Assembly: GCA_903632075.3 (NCBI GenBank)
Contig: CAHIKZ030005207.1
Span: 1,000,001 to 1,064,000 of the forward strand
DNA: 64,000 bases
Direction: 5' to 3'
Source of the DNA: Acanthosepion pharaonis
Lineage: Eukaryota > Mollusca > Cephalopoda > Sepiida > Sepiidae
How positions within the stretch are numbered: the stretch's first letter is position 1; each line of letters opens with the position of its first letter. A program made the translations under genes and the position numbers. The notes below the pieces were generated by a model. That model had not been told where the DNA came from and did no database searches. It worked only from the letters and a program-made list of their open reading frames with translations. Below, piece after piece: positions 54,901-64,000 of this stretch.

Positions 54901-55450
54901 CTGTTGGGTGAACAAGTGGTATCTATAAAAATGGCAAGTATTACTGGCAAAATTGGACTACTGTAGATATAATAGGTTGTTCAGTCGAACATTTCCAAAG
55001 CTCTTTGTGTATATCTGTATTGCGTGTTCACGTCATTTTCACTTGATCCTTCTCCTAAAATAAAGCAACACAAAAAATATATTTTCTTCGTTTTATAGAA
55101 ATAAATGCAAGATATATTTCAACAGTGAAATTTTTATTCTTATTTACAAAAATGCATTTTCTGTTACAATTTTTTTATTATTATTATTCTCACCATTCCG
55201 GAAATAGTATATTATCTCCCTTGCATAACACCAAAAAGATTTAAATATTCAAACGACGAATGACGCCATTTTTCCTTCATTCGTGTCACACACAATTTGG
55301 TCGACCTATTGTGTAGATGATATGCAGCTAAATGAAAACGATTAACGACAAGAATCCAAAAAGATTCCTCTTGGAGTTTTGGTTGATAAATGACTGTGAG
55401 TAATACTTTTTATTTTTCTGTCCTGTACTATTTATGAGGTGGACTAATTT
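54901..55450. other. No gene
   Basis: AT-rich, with ATT run at 55170-55182. Confidence 0.5.
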
Positions 55451-55605
55451 ACAGTATATACCCGCGTATCATGCGACCTTTTAAGACCTAATTTTGAAGC
55501 TAATTTGACTACAGCAATAGAGACGCTAATTTTCTATCTCATGTATGATGTGACCTCCTTAAAATTTGCTTCAAAATCCCCATGATACGCGAATATATAT
55601 TATAC
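55451..55605. mobile_element. Small element with inverted ends (MITE-like)
   Basis: The left end AGTATATACCCGCGTATCAT and the right end in reverse complement AGTATAATATATATTCGCGT ATCATG share CGCGTATCATG and, 14 bases displaced, ATTTTGAAGC. Length 155 bp. The type of TIR is not known to me. No clear target duplication. Confidence 0.55.
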
Positions 55606-56251
55606 TCACTTTTGTTGCTTTATATTTATTGCGAAGATGAAAATATATTTCTTAGATATCTTTCTTTTTTAACTTCGTCTACTTTAGTCACATTTAAAAC
55701 TACTACATCCCGAGAGTTAAGATAACTCAAAATCTTATTAAATACCCCTATTTTAGCCGGCTAAACTTTAAGCAACATCAATGTAAAATAGGATACTTCT
55801 CAATATCCAGGCTTTATTTATTATAATTCATTTTCTAGTTCAATCGATGGCATTGTCGAGTGCTATGTTCTTTCTGTTCATTGCAATTCTCATTTACTTG
55901 GTGGTACAAGTAATGTACAACGGATTGTATAGAATGCCTCCATTCCTATCGCTCCTCACAGCTTCGTATTCAGAGTAGATTTTCTTGACTTGCTGTTAGC
56001 TAATTCTCAGGAGATCCGTCTACCCTGCTATTTAACCAAGAAATAATGTAGGGAGGAATGGTTTCATGACTTTCTCAAGATCATAATTGCAGAAGAAAGC
56101 GTAACTATTTCGGTTTGTCGATCCTTTGTTACGCTATTCTGAATACCTGAAACAAGAGCAATCTGGTGTTGATTTTCCAAATTGTCAAGGCTTGCTGAAA
56201 TGTACTGAATATCAGCATTTATAATGGTAGCTTTGTATTTGGTCTCAGCAG
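55606..56251. other. No recognisable gene
   Basis: A moderately GC-rich block at 55860-56060 (CATTCCTATCGCTCCTCACA, CAGGAGATCCGTCTACCCTG) has no long frame and no second copy in this window. Confidence 0.45.
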
Positions 56252-56331
56252 GAGTCTTTTATTCTTTTTTTGATACGATGATGGCAAACTGGGCACCGCA
56301 AAATAAAAAGTACTTCTGGCTGATAGTGGTG
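56252..56331 (+). CDS. Candidate exon, SLC17-type transporter-like
   Basis: A polypyrimidine-poor but valid acceptor (TTGGTCTCAGCAG, ending 56251) precedes 80 bases that read (G)VFYSFFDTMMANWAPQNKKY then FWLIVV, followed by the strong donor GTAAGA at 56332. Length and residues align without gaps to the SLC17 (sialin, vesicular glutamate transporter) segment GVxxPxxHxMxxxWAPPLERSxLxxxxY: glycine-valine start, M and WAP are shared, but the proline after GV(F/Y) and the acidic E before R are not. The next exon would start at an AGA(Q)LG motif, which I do not find. Could be a real divergent exon, a pseudoexon or chance. Confidence 0.35.
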
Positions 56332-56403
56332 GTAAGAAATTTTAAACATTCCTCATCCTATAGTTATCTAATCCTCTCATATTTTTTCTGCTGCATAAAC
56401 TAT

Positions 56404-56446
<43 letters not shown>

Positions 56447-57504
56447 TTTTAAATACGCAGTTTTCTTTGTTTTACTTGTACATTTTCTTTCTGGAATGAG
56501 ACCAATAGTTTTTTTTGTTTTCCATATGAAATTTTCAGAAGATTGTTCTTTTTTGTGGTGGTAGGGATTGTAAAAAAAAATGGAAACTCTGGTTCAATGT
56601 TTGATTTTGCAAAAATAATCGCAGTAATGAGATTTTAAAAAAATTATGTAGCTCAGCTTATTAGTATTGTTTGGGAGGACCAATTTTGTTTTCTGTTTAA
56701 TTCTTGTTTCCAGTATCAAATGTGTCTATACACATCTTGATACTCCGTAGATGTTAAAGTTCATTAAAGAATGAATTGTATACTTGATCATTTTATTAGA
56801 AAACTCCATGGAAATAGTTTTAGGGGTCTGTTTCAACCACCCTGTTCGATATTCCGCTTGTACTTTTTAATTTGTTGGTTGGAGGTGTTGGTTTGGTTTT
56901 CGTAAATTTGTTTTTGAAGTTATCTAAAGAAAAACCACAATCTTATTTCAATAAAAACTTAATACAGTATCACTTGTAACCTTAGTAAAAATAATTAAAA
57001 ACTCAAATACATTTCTGAGAGTGCTTGCATAATTTAATAAAATATATTCCCTTTCAATCTGGACAGGAAAAAATCTGCATATAACTAAAAACATTTTTTA
57101 GTGTTTTTGAAATTAAAGTTTTTATTAAATAGGTTTGAAAAATATTTCACTTATCAAATATTAGATATTTTTGTATGAATGCTCAATGAAATCATTTTGA
57201 ATTACCGCCATTGTTTGAATACTTTCCCTATCAGAAGATTAATGATATATAATTCCGTAACTCCTAAATTTAGAATAATTAAAACAAATTCCATTGGACG
57301 AAATTAAATATTTCATGAAATCAAATGGGCAAGAAAATAATTTTAAAAAGAAAAAGAAGCAATTTAATGTACTCAAAAGTATTTAAGTAAAGAAAAGGTT
57401 ACTTCAAATAAAGTATAAAAGTAAAATTAATTTCCTTTAAGTTTCATAAAAGCGTATAGAATAAAAAAAAAACTTTAACTATTGGTTATATAAAGTTTAA
57501 AATA
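56332..57504. other. AT-rich, no gene; (TA)n at 56407-56444
   Basis: No coding or repeat structure besides the microsatellite. Confidence 0.55.
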
Positions 57505-57890
57505 ATTTTTAAACATAAATACCAATATCTTGATTATTGCACTGCTGATACTTCAAATATAATTTTTAAACATAAATACCAATATCTTGATTAACTGCTG
57601 ATAAAATATAATTTTAAACATAAATACCAATATCTTGATTATTGCACTGCTGATACTTCAAATATAATTTTTAAACATAAATACCAATATCTTGATTATA
57701 CTGCTGAACTTCAAATATAATTTTTAAACATAAATACCAATATCTTGATTATTGTTATACTTCAAATATAATTTTTAAACATAAATACCAATATCTTGAT
57801 TATTGCACTGCTGATACTTCAAATATAATTTTTAAACATAAATACCAATATCTTGATTATTGCACTGCTGATACTTCAAATATAATTTTT
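57505..57890. repeat. 57-bp minisatellite, seven units with three deletion variants
   Basis: AAACATAAATACCAATATCT begins at 57511, 57568, 57616, 57673, 57726, 57777 and 57834 (spacings 57, 48, 57, 53, 51, 57). Within each unit the AAACATAAATACCAATATCT TGATTA part is identical. Length differences come from small deletions in the GCACTGCTGATACTTCAAAT part. Uniformity suggests recent spread. Confidence 0.95.
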
Positions 57891-59509
57891 TCGCTCGGAA
57901 TTACAGTATAAAATTATCGTTGTTGACATAACATTGCGGGCTACCGTGCATAAATAAATGTTCATTGTTTTAAGTAACAATTAAAGATTACGTTTACAAA
58001 ATTCAATTAATTCATCCTTAAATTTACTAATCGACTTGGGCACGAATCTCTCCAAAAATTTGTTTTCACCAATGGTGGTTAGAGTAATCTATGAGGGACG
58101 AGTAAAAGTGATGTTTTTAAAATACCTAAAAATATTTGTATATAGAAATTAATTCTTATTTTAATAAGAATTAGCTTAAGGCTATTGTCAAATAAACCAA
58201 AATTTCAGAGAAAATTCGGAGCTTTTTTTTTTTTAAATGTTAGCAAAACCATATGTTAGCGTCAGATTTTATTTCGTCTACGTGACTAAATATTTGTTAT
58301 TCTTTGTCAGTATTTCCAAGGTGAAAATAGATAGTGTTTTGTTTGCAAAAGGACTTGTTCTCATTGAAATAAAATTAAATATATAAGTTGTTCCTGTTAG
58401 AAATATTTTTATTTGATACCGACGATAAAATATTTTTACCTGTTAAGTGTTATTTTTTTTAATGCAATGTTCATTTCAGTCAGGACACTTCACAACTTTT
58501 CTTTAATATTGCAAATTGCTGTGGCTTCCTGTTGCCTTGCAAGGTTTTGAATTTGGAGTTGACCTACATTAGCGTAATACCATCGAGTTTCAAATAGACA
58601 AGCTGTGACAATTATTGACTGTTGGAGAAAAACCCACCCGGTACATCCTTATTCCAACTTTCCTCTTCTAAATATTAAGAGGGTTTACTCCGACGCCTTA
58701 ATTTAGGCTTTTTGCATTTTAGGGTAAAGTTTCATTTGAATATTTAATAAAAGGCTCCAGTAAATTTTTCTAAAAGAAAAATAAAGTAACCGTTCCGTCC
58801 ATTTGGAATTAAAGGTATTTCATTTTTTTCTACATGTACTAAAAGGTTTCAGTCTATCAAGATCTTTAAAAAAAAATTGATTTTGGCAAGTAGATCAAGC
58901 CGCAAAATTTTGAGTACGAAATATCGTGTGATTTTGTTTGAATTTCTGGGATAAATTATACGAACTGTTATCGTAATTCTGATTGTTTTCGTCACAACAT
59001 TTTAGCCGTTAAAGTCTCTGATCCTCTTGTATATAGTCACCTAGCATAGACAGTGGAACAAAAATTAACTCACGTGGACTTCGAAAAACTTCAATGGGCT
59101 GTTTGAAATTTCCAAGAACGTAACTGAATAAAGCAACGCCAGAATAAAGCCGGAAAAAGTAGAACTGTTGAAACATTGAAAATGTAATAGCAAAGATGAA
59201 GACACAAGTTTGAACAGATTAGTGTATAATAGAAATTTGTATTTTATATGCAGTGATTTCACATAACGTTATAGCCTTATTTTAAGCAAAGTAAGAATTA
59301 GATATTTTCTTTGTAACCCTGGTGCCTTGTCTTTTGTTTTTGTTGCGTTTAAATAATTACACGTATTGATGCCCCACATTAAACCGACCTTGTGTCACAA
59401 CCTGACCTCGTTGGGGGTTGAGTAAATACAAATTACATGTATTGATGTGTGTCGATGACAATTATGAATTCTTTTTTTTTTTTTATGTAGTTTGAAATTT
59501 AATTTAATT
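57891..59509. other. AT-rich, no recognisable gene
   Basis: A minus frame of 65 codons at 59262-59065 and a few GC-richer spots (58500-58690) show no recognisable features. Confidence 0.5.
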
Positions 59510-60420
59510 ACAGGCTGGGAATCCTTTATGCTAAATTCTTGGGACCTGAAATGTTTTGGTTTTCAAAATTTGTCGGATTTTGGATAGGCTCTTTAATTGT
59601 TAAATAGTATCTATAAAACGGGGCACCTTGGGAATGTAACCCAAGCATAAATACAATATCCTTTTATATTTACCGTGAAGGTAATCTTATATAAATAACA
59701 TACATCCTCAAAGTAGTTTTACATAAAATTAAATAAATTTTATATACAGATACAAGTAATGATGTTAGTCATATAATGCTTAATATTTAACTGGGGAAAT
59801 TAAGATTTCACGTAAAAGATTTTTGTACTTTCTATACGTATACAAAAAAAATTGCTAATTACAGAAAAGTATATAAATCTAAGAGCCGAGTTAGAATTCC
59901 AATCAAATCCATTACATTCACTTACGTGCTAATACCTTTGGGAAAGTGATGGATCCTCTTCCCCTCCCCTAAGCTATGGGTAAATAGCAGGGCAAACAGT
60001 TCTATAGCTCTGGATGGCAACTGATCTACCGCAGAAAGAAATGGCAACCTACTGCGGGGAAAAAATCAGCCTCGTCAGTCATGTATCGAAAAATACATGA
60101 TCACCTAAGCGTGTATTACGCATGGCACATAACTGACTGATATAAAAGCTGAACTTTTTTAATATTTTAAATATCTTTACAGAGAAGGAAACACCCAAAA
60201 ACTAATCCACGAACTAAGGTGTTGCTGTGACAATCGCTAACAAAAAGCTGGCACCTACGTAGCTTGCTTGGTGAACCCCGACCAAGGGCAAGTAAGGGTC
60301 ACTTAGAACAGCTGTGCGTCCTTTTTAGAATCTTCCAGGGTGCTTTTTGCAAGTCATCAGCACCTGAAAAACTTTGGGTTTTGGGGGGATTTTGGGAGGT
60401 TTTCGGATAAAGGATTATTA
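59510..60420. mobile_element. Probable non-autonomous DNA element with imperfect TIRs, host to a SINE
   Basis: The left end GGGAATCCTTTATGCTAAAT (59516) and the right end, reverse complement TAATCCTTTATCCGAAAACC, share AATCCTTTAT(C/G)C and similar CCAAAAT/TTTCGGAT-rich interiors (left GGTTTTCAAAATTTGTCGGA; right GGGTTTTGGGGGGATTTTGG). Such TTATCCGAAA ends are known from several animal DNA elements. It contains a SINE at 59883-60130. Boundaries are approximate. Confidence 0.45.
59883..60130 (+). repeat. tRNA-derived SINE, family C, second copy
   Basis: GCCGAGTTAGAATTCCAATC, ATCCATTACATTCACTTACG, CTAATACCTTTGGGAAAG, GGGTAAATAGCAGGGC, TCTATAGCTCTGGATGGC and TACTGCGGGGAAAAAATC then hairpin CATGTAT-CGAAAA-ATACATG at 60080-60099, TCACCTAAGCGTGTATTACG. 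The box A part is missing, so the copy is slightly 5'-truncated. Confidence 0.85.
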
Positions 60421-60934
60421 GATCGAGGAGAATGAAAAGAATAAAATTAATTTTTCTCATAAACACCACTTTCGTTTGTAGACGCTACAGATATGAAATT
60501 TATAGGATCATATATACATTCATTGCAATATTCAGATCCCTTTATACGCCAAGCGCACATCATGTAATTTATTGTGAAGTTTAATGTTTTTAAGATGACT
60601 AAATAATCTTACTTTCGCTAGCCTTTTCTATACGGTCGTATGTTGTAGTTTTTTTTTTTTTTATCAGAAAATGCAATGAATAGCTATTATTCAGAGTCAG
60701 GTTAGAAATTACTTGTTTATACGGGTACTGTGGTCCTTGATTAAATGTATGGTGTCATGGAAACACTTCGCTCACAGTAAAAGGGTTACCAGAGTGACTT
60801 TAGAAAAAAAAACTGTTGATTTAATCCATGGTGCTCGTTTTAAGCTGAAATTAAAAAAAAGATGAATTGATGTTAAAAATGACTTTAGTTTTACGACCAC
60901 ACAAAAAGAAAACGCAATCACCTCTAAGCAGTGT
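60421..60934. other. AT-rich, no gene
   Basis: No recognisable structure. Confidence 0.5.
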
Positions 60935-61330
60935 GTGTTTATTCATATTTTTCTTTTACAAAGATCAGCGGCTAGGAATTTTTCACGTGTTTCCATGTCA
61001 CAGCCATTTCAGCACGGACCATAGTTCTTGGACATAACCATCAGTACCATGACCAAGTTCCTCCATATATCTTAGTTGCATACCAGTATGAGCCTCTGTG
61101 AATGATCTTTCAGTCCACTTAGTTTTCAAAAAAAATTTTCTAAGGTGGTACATTGTAGGATAGCAGTGGAAAGATTGTTGGCGCTTATGACATGGTCATA
61201 ACACATCAATTTTCTCTTCTTGACAGTGGTTATGCAGTGAATTTTTTTGGTGTCTCGCACCGCGTCATTCGTGATGCGGTGTACAGTTTTAATATTTAAA
61301 CTGAAACAATATATCAGTAAATTACTTTCC
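60935..61330 (-). pseudogene. LINE RT, C-terminal end
   Basis: On minus: TVHRITNDAVRDTKKIHCIT, TVKKRKLMCYDHVISANNLS then TAILQCTTLENFF, followed after a stop by a WTERSFTEAH-like segment (KDHSQRLILV in the other frame) and NLVMVLMVMSKNYGPC. This is the common LINE/CR1-L2-type terminus VKKRKLxWYGHVxRxxxLxKTILQGT. Decayed, with stops. Confidence 0.75.
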
Positions 61331-61429
61331 ACCTTGTAACCCTTTTCACACAGACATAACATAGCTAGCCGATCACTGCATTAATTAGTTCTACAAGTTC
61401 AGACATTCACAGCAAGGACTCGCTGTGCC

Positions 61430-61600
61430 ACGTACAAAGTGTCGACTTCATTTTCTTCGTATTCCATTGGAATGAAGGAATTTAACAGTTTCTTAAGGGT
61501 TGCTGATTTGTGGGACACTCCCTCGGGGCTGCTTCCTCGATCACTATAACGTTATCCTCTTCAAATATATGGTAACTGTTAGCCCGTGGACAATATAACG
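61430..61600 (+). pseudogene. LINE RT C-terminal fragment
   Basis: LRIPLE-RNLTV and FLRVADLWDTLPRGCFLDHY then NVILFKYMVTV in shifting frames parallel the copy at 54650-54900 (RRKF...FFLRTANLWDRLPRxYFxDxYNLxxFK). Confidence 0.65.
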
Positions 61601-61806
61601 AAAAAAAAAAAATCACCTAAGTTTTGTATCACCTCAGGTTCATAAACTTGCCTAAGTTTTGCGTTAACCATGATGGATATTCATGAGCATTCCTATACCA
61701 AAAAATATTTTAAAAAAACAATTTTTTTTTGTTTGTCAAATATTTGTCATAAAATAAAATCCTTACATTTACCTTGAGAGTCTATGAGGACGGAACGGGT
61801 CAGTTA
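61601..61806. other. A/T-rich, no gene
   Basis: Poly-A run at 61600-61610. Confidence 0.5.
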
Positions 61807-61885
61807 AGGTAAGTTTTCCTTTTGTCTTTATTCATATTGTCCTTTTACAGATAGACCCCATCTAAAATTTATACATATATATATA

Positions 61886-61938
<53 letters not shown>
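61807..61938 (+). repeat. Single copy of the 45712-type arm with (TA)n tail
   Basis: GTTAAGGTAAGTTTTCCTTT, TGTCTTTATTCATATTG and AGATAGACCCCATCTAAAAT match 45712-45796. (TA)n follows at 61881-61938. This confirms that the repeat has a TA tail outside of the inverted context. Confidence 0.65.
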
Positions 61939-61941
<3 letters not shown>

Positions 61942-62112
61942 GGTGACTGGAAGGATAATTCCGAGAAGGCTGTAAATCCAGGGAGAGCGCAATGTAGACT
62001 ACAGAGTATTATAATGTTAATAAGAAGACTTTAATTATCCATTTCGATTATAATTTATTTCGTGAACAACGAGGTGTTCAGCTCTTCAGATCGAAATCTC
62101 TTCTATAAATAT

Positions 62113-62119
<7 letters not shown>
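61939..62119. other. No gene
   Basis: Unique sequence between TA tracts. Confidence 0.5.

Positions 62120-62170
<51 letters not shown>
62120..62170. repeat. (TA)n microsatellite bounded by (TC)4 and (GA)6
   Basis: The CTCTCTC-(TA)n-GAGAGAGAG arrangement is itself palindromic. Confidence 0.95.
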
Positions 62171-62181
<11 letters not shown>

Positions 62182-62312
62182 TTAGATAAGTTGGTCAATA
62201 AAACAAATGAAAGGGTACCGATTACCAATGAAATAAGTACGAAAAACATTAATATTCATCAGGTGGCAATGACGCACGGAGACTTTGTAACGTATGAAGC
62301 ATACGTGGACTC

Positions 62313-62316
<4 letters not shown>
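62171..62316. other. No gene
   Basis: Unique sequence. Poly-IY proteins nearby are microsatellite read-through. Confidence 0.5.

Positions 62317-62356
<40 letters not shown>
62317..62356. repeat. (TA)n microsatellite
   Basis: About 20 units. Confidence 0.95.
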
Positions 62357-62359
<3 letters not shown>

Positions 62360-62474
62360 CTGCATTGAGAATGTAAATTCAATAAGTACAATGTACATTT
62401 ATTTGTATGCTTCTTAAAAGGACGAAACGATTAAGTGAATTAAATTTTAGTTTATATTTTTAATTTGTTTTCAG

Positions 62475-62572
62475 CATGTCGTTTCTTCGCATCTTCTCTC
62501 GCAAAGATTTCGATCTCAAATCCGTCAACATCACTGAAATGTACGATGTCATAACTCTAAATAAGCGCATGC
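62475..62572 (+). CDS. Candidate coding exon, function unknown
   Basis: A strong 3' splice-site pattern (TTTTTAATTTGTTTTCAG, ending 62474) is followed at once by C and ATG (62476), then an open frame with balanced codon use: MSFLRIFSRKDFDLKSVNIT EMYDVITLNKRM. A weak donor GTACGA occurs at 62573; without it the frame runs to a stop at 62664 with a much less protein-like tail. I do not recognise the peptide. It could equally be the start of a repeat-encoded protein. Confidence 0.3.
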
Positions 62573-62664
62573 GTACGAAAAAGCTTAGTTATACACCGAA
62601 CTACCTTCATTCATCTTTCTGTATTCTGTTTAGTTTACTCTTCACTAATAATCATAAATTTTAA

Positions 62665-62839
62665 TACTTTTCGCCCCCTTGTACGTTGCTCTTTCGGTAC
62701 TTTTGACGTAATAAATCTTACTTTCCCAAAATAGATTTATAAAACTATCATATTCCTTTAACAGTTCAGTAAAGGCAAGAAGGTATGAAGAGGCATTATC
62801 GCCCACGTCCTGAAGAGACACAGCACATAAGTAAAGCAA
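62665..62839. other. No gene
   Basis: AT-rich. Confidence 0.5.
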
Positions 62840-63005
62840 CTCGACAGACTTTGTCGTCCTGGATATGACGATAAACTACACCCGGTAGTAAGGCCTCTGA
62901 TCAGAAGATTTTGAGGAGCGTGAAACCACCTCTTAAATGCTGTTATCCCCTGATCCGAGGTAGTGGCACCTGTTAGGGTTCCGGCTTTTGGAAAATAGTG
63001 AACCT
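62840..63005 (-). repeat. Copy of the repeat that splits the LINE at 22784
   Basis: On minus: AACCCTAACAGGTGCCACTA, CCTCGGATCAGGGG, GCTCCTCAAAATCTTCTGAT, CAGAGGCCTTACTACCGGGT and AGTTTATCGTCATATCCAGG follow the order of 23050-23220. The frame TGATT...PQNLLIRGL...SLSSYPG is open in both copies, but is too short and repetitive to call a gene. Confidence 0.7.
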
Positions 63006-64000
63006 CCAAACTGCGGTCAAAACATGAAAATATAGAAATGAATTTTTTAAAAATTACCAGCAATACAAACCAACAGTTTGAAAAGATAACAAAATTTCAA
63101 TAGTATACAGTGAATACCAACCCGGTTTCTTTTACTTTTTTTAACCAATATAAGGCTCAAGGGCATCTCAAGGTAGAGGATTACTGTTTGATAACGAATA
63201 AAACTTATCACAAAATGAGTCATTCAAGCCAAATTTATCTACAGTAAATTCACGTGAGTGGCACAGTGCCAAATAGTTTCATTAGGGAAAAACCCATCAA
63301 GAATTAGCTTCGCGGCTCAAGAATTTTTGTCTAAACATTACTGGTGCAACGTCAGTTAAAAGCGATATCACATCTTTTAGACACTGTATTGAATAACCGT
63401 CTCTTTATAAGCAATCTAGAATGGCTGATTTATATAGATTTTGTATTTGCACCAAGTTTGTGGTGGGTATTCGATGTAAAGTCGTGCTAAAACTATGGAA
63501 CTGAAGATAAAGAGATAAAAGATTATCGTTGGTAAATTTCATATGACAAATTTGTTGGAGGTCGGGTGATTGCTACAAAGTAGATTGACGATATAAAGGA
63601 ATATCGCACAGCAGCAATGACTTACTGGAAATTTGACAAAGGAAAGCTAATAAGCATCTTTAACCAGTACGGAAATTGGATATGACATGGAGATCTTTTC
63701 TGTTAATTCACTTCAAAATATTAATTCACCCTAAAATAAAGTGAACTTATATTTACTAAAATGCATCCAAACTTTCCCAAAGCAAAGCCTTTCCATTGCA
63801 CTCCGATTGGGTTGACCTTTGCGATCTCGCCTAATGTAGATGACTCGGGTGTGCTATTTCTGAGTGTGGGGACTTCGTTGGCGATAACCCGATAAACAAG
63901 TCAGAAACAGATTTTTTTTTTTTTAAATTGTTAAAAATTCCTTATTAGTATCCGGAATATCATCTTTTCTTACGAAATGTTAATAACTTCATGATTCTTG
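63006..64000. other. No recognisable gene or repeat
   Basis: Mixed AT-rich sequence with slightly higher GC at 63780-63900. Nothing I can support. Confidence 0.5.

Noticed and set aside
57505..57890. CRISPR-like array
   Set aside because: Spacers are not unique; the whole unit repeats. The context is eukaryotic.

Overview
The window looks like non-coding DNA from a repeat-rich mollusc genome, most probably an octopus or related cephalopod. The assignment is inference. It rests on very dense (TA)n/(CA)n/(TCTA)n microsatellites, several tRNA-derived SINE families, many broken Penelope-like elements (PLEs), RTE/CR1-like LINE ends, and Tc1/mariner transposons including the DD37D type. I see no prokaryotic genes, rRNA, genuine tRNA gene or CRISPR array. 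No complete host gene is visible, so this is probably intergenic or long-intron sequence. Two short exon candidates are offered: one at 56252-56331 resembling an SLC17-type transporter, and an unrecognised one at 62475-62572.

Layout. 1-3.3 kb: LINE reverse transcriptase (RT) fragment and a near complete but decayed PLE, both on minus. 3.4-10.9 kb: a mariner remnant, microsatellites, palindromes and tRNA-SINEs. 11.0-12.7 kb: a full-length dead Tc1 element with both inverted repeats. 12.8-15.3 kb: SINEs, a LINE C-terminal region, a dimeric SINE and another LINE end. 16.2-18.0 kb: a three-unit tandem repeat. 18.0-21.0 kb: a second PLE and two more LINE ends. 22.6-23.6 kb: a LINE split by another repeat. 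28.2-35.3 kb: a cluster of LINE 3' ends with (AAT)n-type tails, interrupted by a 1.95-kb inverted-repeat element without a gene. 35.5-37.8 kb: DD37D mariner, Tc1 and deleted mariner remnants. 39.36-39.79 kb: a minisatellite. 41.2-45.5 kb: three more minus-strand PLE remnants, one interrupted by a 0.7-kb insertion. 45.5-53.2 kb: TA-flanked inverted repeats, a second DD37D element, a SINE dimer with a 16-bp target-site duplication and a 100-bp mariner MITE. 54-64 kb: SINEs, LINE ends, a 57-bp minisatellite and mostly unexplained AT-rich sequence.

The most interesting signal is a set of short motifs with the layout of hammerhead self-cleaving ribozymes: CUGANGA, a hairpin, GAA, a short stem III, a cleavage triplet and a closing stem I. 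They lie in or beside TA-flanked repeats, several arranged as inverted pairs, and two are attached to tRNA-like heads. The best is at 52379-52423. Four copies in three loci carry the paired change U3/A8 in place of C3/G8, two positions that pair in the known hammerhead structure. Hammerheads are known in PLEs, in animal retrozymes and in the schistosome Smalpha SINE-like repeat. A tRNA-headed, TA-tailed hammerhead SINE in a PLE-rich genome would be a notable variant. All of these calls were made by eye, without database searches or folding calculations.
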